DNA from: Candidatus Borrarchaeota archaeon
GTDB lineage: Archaea; Asgardarchaeota; Sifarchaeia; Borrarchaeales; Borrarchaeaceae
Length of the DNA: 13,408 nucleotides
Direction of reading: 5' to 3'
NCBI GenBank assembly: GCA_016840645.1
Contig: JAEORY010000059.1
Span: 1 to 13,408 of the forward strand
Shown: one piece after another, positions 13,196-13,408 of the stretch
How the letters are laid out: every line of letters begins with the position of its first letter
Numbering within the stretch: position 1 is the stretch's first letter
Notes under the pieces: generated by a model
Databases searched by the model: none
Told to the model about the DNA's origin: nothing
The model's input: the letters and a program-made list of their open reading frames with translations, nothing else
Program-made: the position numbers and the translations under genes

Positions 13196-13408
13196 TTAAC
13201 CCGCTCTGCTTGACGGGATTAAAAGGATAGTATCTCCATCCTTTATATTGAACTCTTCCAAAATACTGTTTTCATCCAAAGTAATTCCGTTATAAGATAA
13301 ATGAACCTCCGTTGGGTTCAATCCAAATAAATTAGACACCGTCTCCTTGATATTATTCACCATTTGATCGGTATCAATGAGTAATTTTTGCTTCTTTTCG
13401 CCAGGTCC
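13196..13408 (-). CDS. Second ubiquitin-like modifier paralog, N-terminus beyond the window
   Basis: The last 70 codons and the TAA stop of a - strand gene that is cut by the window edge, not broken. Aligned without gaps to the modifier at 11255-11593, 45 of 70 residues are identical by my count, starting with the shared GPGEKKQKLL and ending IPSSRAG against IPASTAG. It has the same beta-grasp landmarks (KETVSNLFGL, HLSYNGITLDEN, DGDTILLIP) and the same Ala-Gly end with nothing after Gly. The main differences lie in the segment after the second strand (IDTDQMVNNI against VDTGYRVGDV). It is probably an alternative substrate for the same E1/E2, arisen by duplication. Confidence 0.9.
   Translation of the reverse strand, partial: GPGEKKQKLLIDTDQMVNNIKETVSNLFGLNPTEVHLSYNGITLDENSILEEFNIKDGDTILLIPSSRAG

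Overview
The window is AT-rich and archaeal in style. Ribosome-binding sites are of the GGTGA/GAGGT type, promoters carry TTTATATA-like boxes, genes sit in short directons, and an F420-dependent-type NADP oxidoreductase is present. A eukaryote-like ubiquitin pathway (E1 with a C-terminal ubiquitin-fold domain, E2 with HPN and catalytic Cys, Rpn11-like JAMM protease, membrane RING-like protein, ubiquitin-like modifiers) points to an Asgard archaeon or a Caldarchaeum-like or Bathyarchaeia-like lineage. I cannot assign the phylum from this window alone.

Left part (1-3773, + strand): a compact directon with a radical SAM enzyme, an overlapping unknown helical protein, an NpdG-like F420/NADP oxidoreductase with an odd Cys-rich tail, and a winged-helix regulator. 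A convergent prephenate dehydratase (pheA) follows on the - strand (3825-4659). Its N-terminal coding frame has no start codon, so it appears to carry a one-base frameshift or sequence error. About 190 GC-richer bases upstream of it can fold into a long hairpin and may be a structured leader or RNA.

Middle part (4865-7355): two - strand genes related to CRISPR effector RAMP proteins. One is a stand-alone Cas7-like protein. The other has a RAMP-like glycine loop and a C-terminal HD-type phosphohydrolase/nuclease pattern. No CRISPR array, cas1, cas2 or cas10 is visible. A solitary ribbon-helix-helix regulator is transcribed divergently from them. Then come about 300 bases without a gene and a possible 27-residue small protein.

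Right part (7358-13408): a ubiquitin-like conjugation locus on the - strand. In transcription order it holds a ubiquitin-like modifier ending in Ala-Gly, then E1, E2, Rpn11-like JAMM isopeptidase and a six-pass membrane protein whose Thr-rich tether carries a degenerate RING-like zinc domain (candidate E3). A second modifier paralog (about 64% identical over the 70 visible residues, also ending in Ala-Gly) runs off the right edge. A divergent 405-residue coiled-coil gene lies between the two modifiers. The inferred pathway is: E1 adenylates the modifier C-terminal Gly, the modifier passes to E2, the membrane RING-like protein directs transfer at the membrane, and the JAMM protease removes it. 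A palindrome at the predicted E1 transcription start suggests regulated expression.
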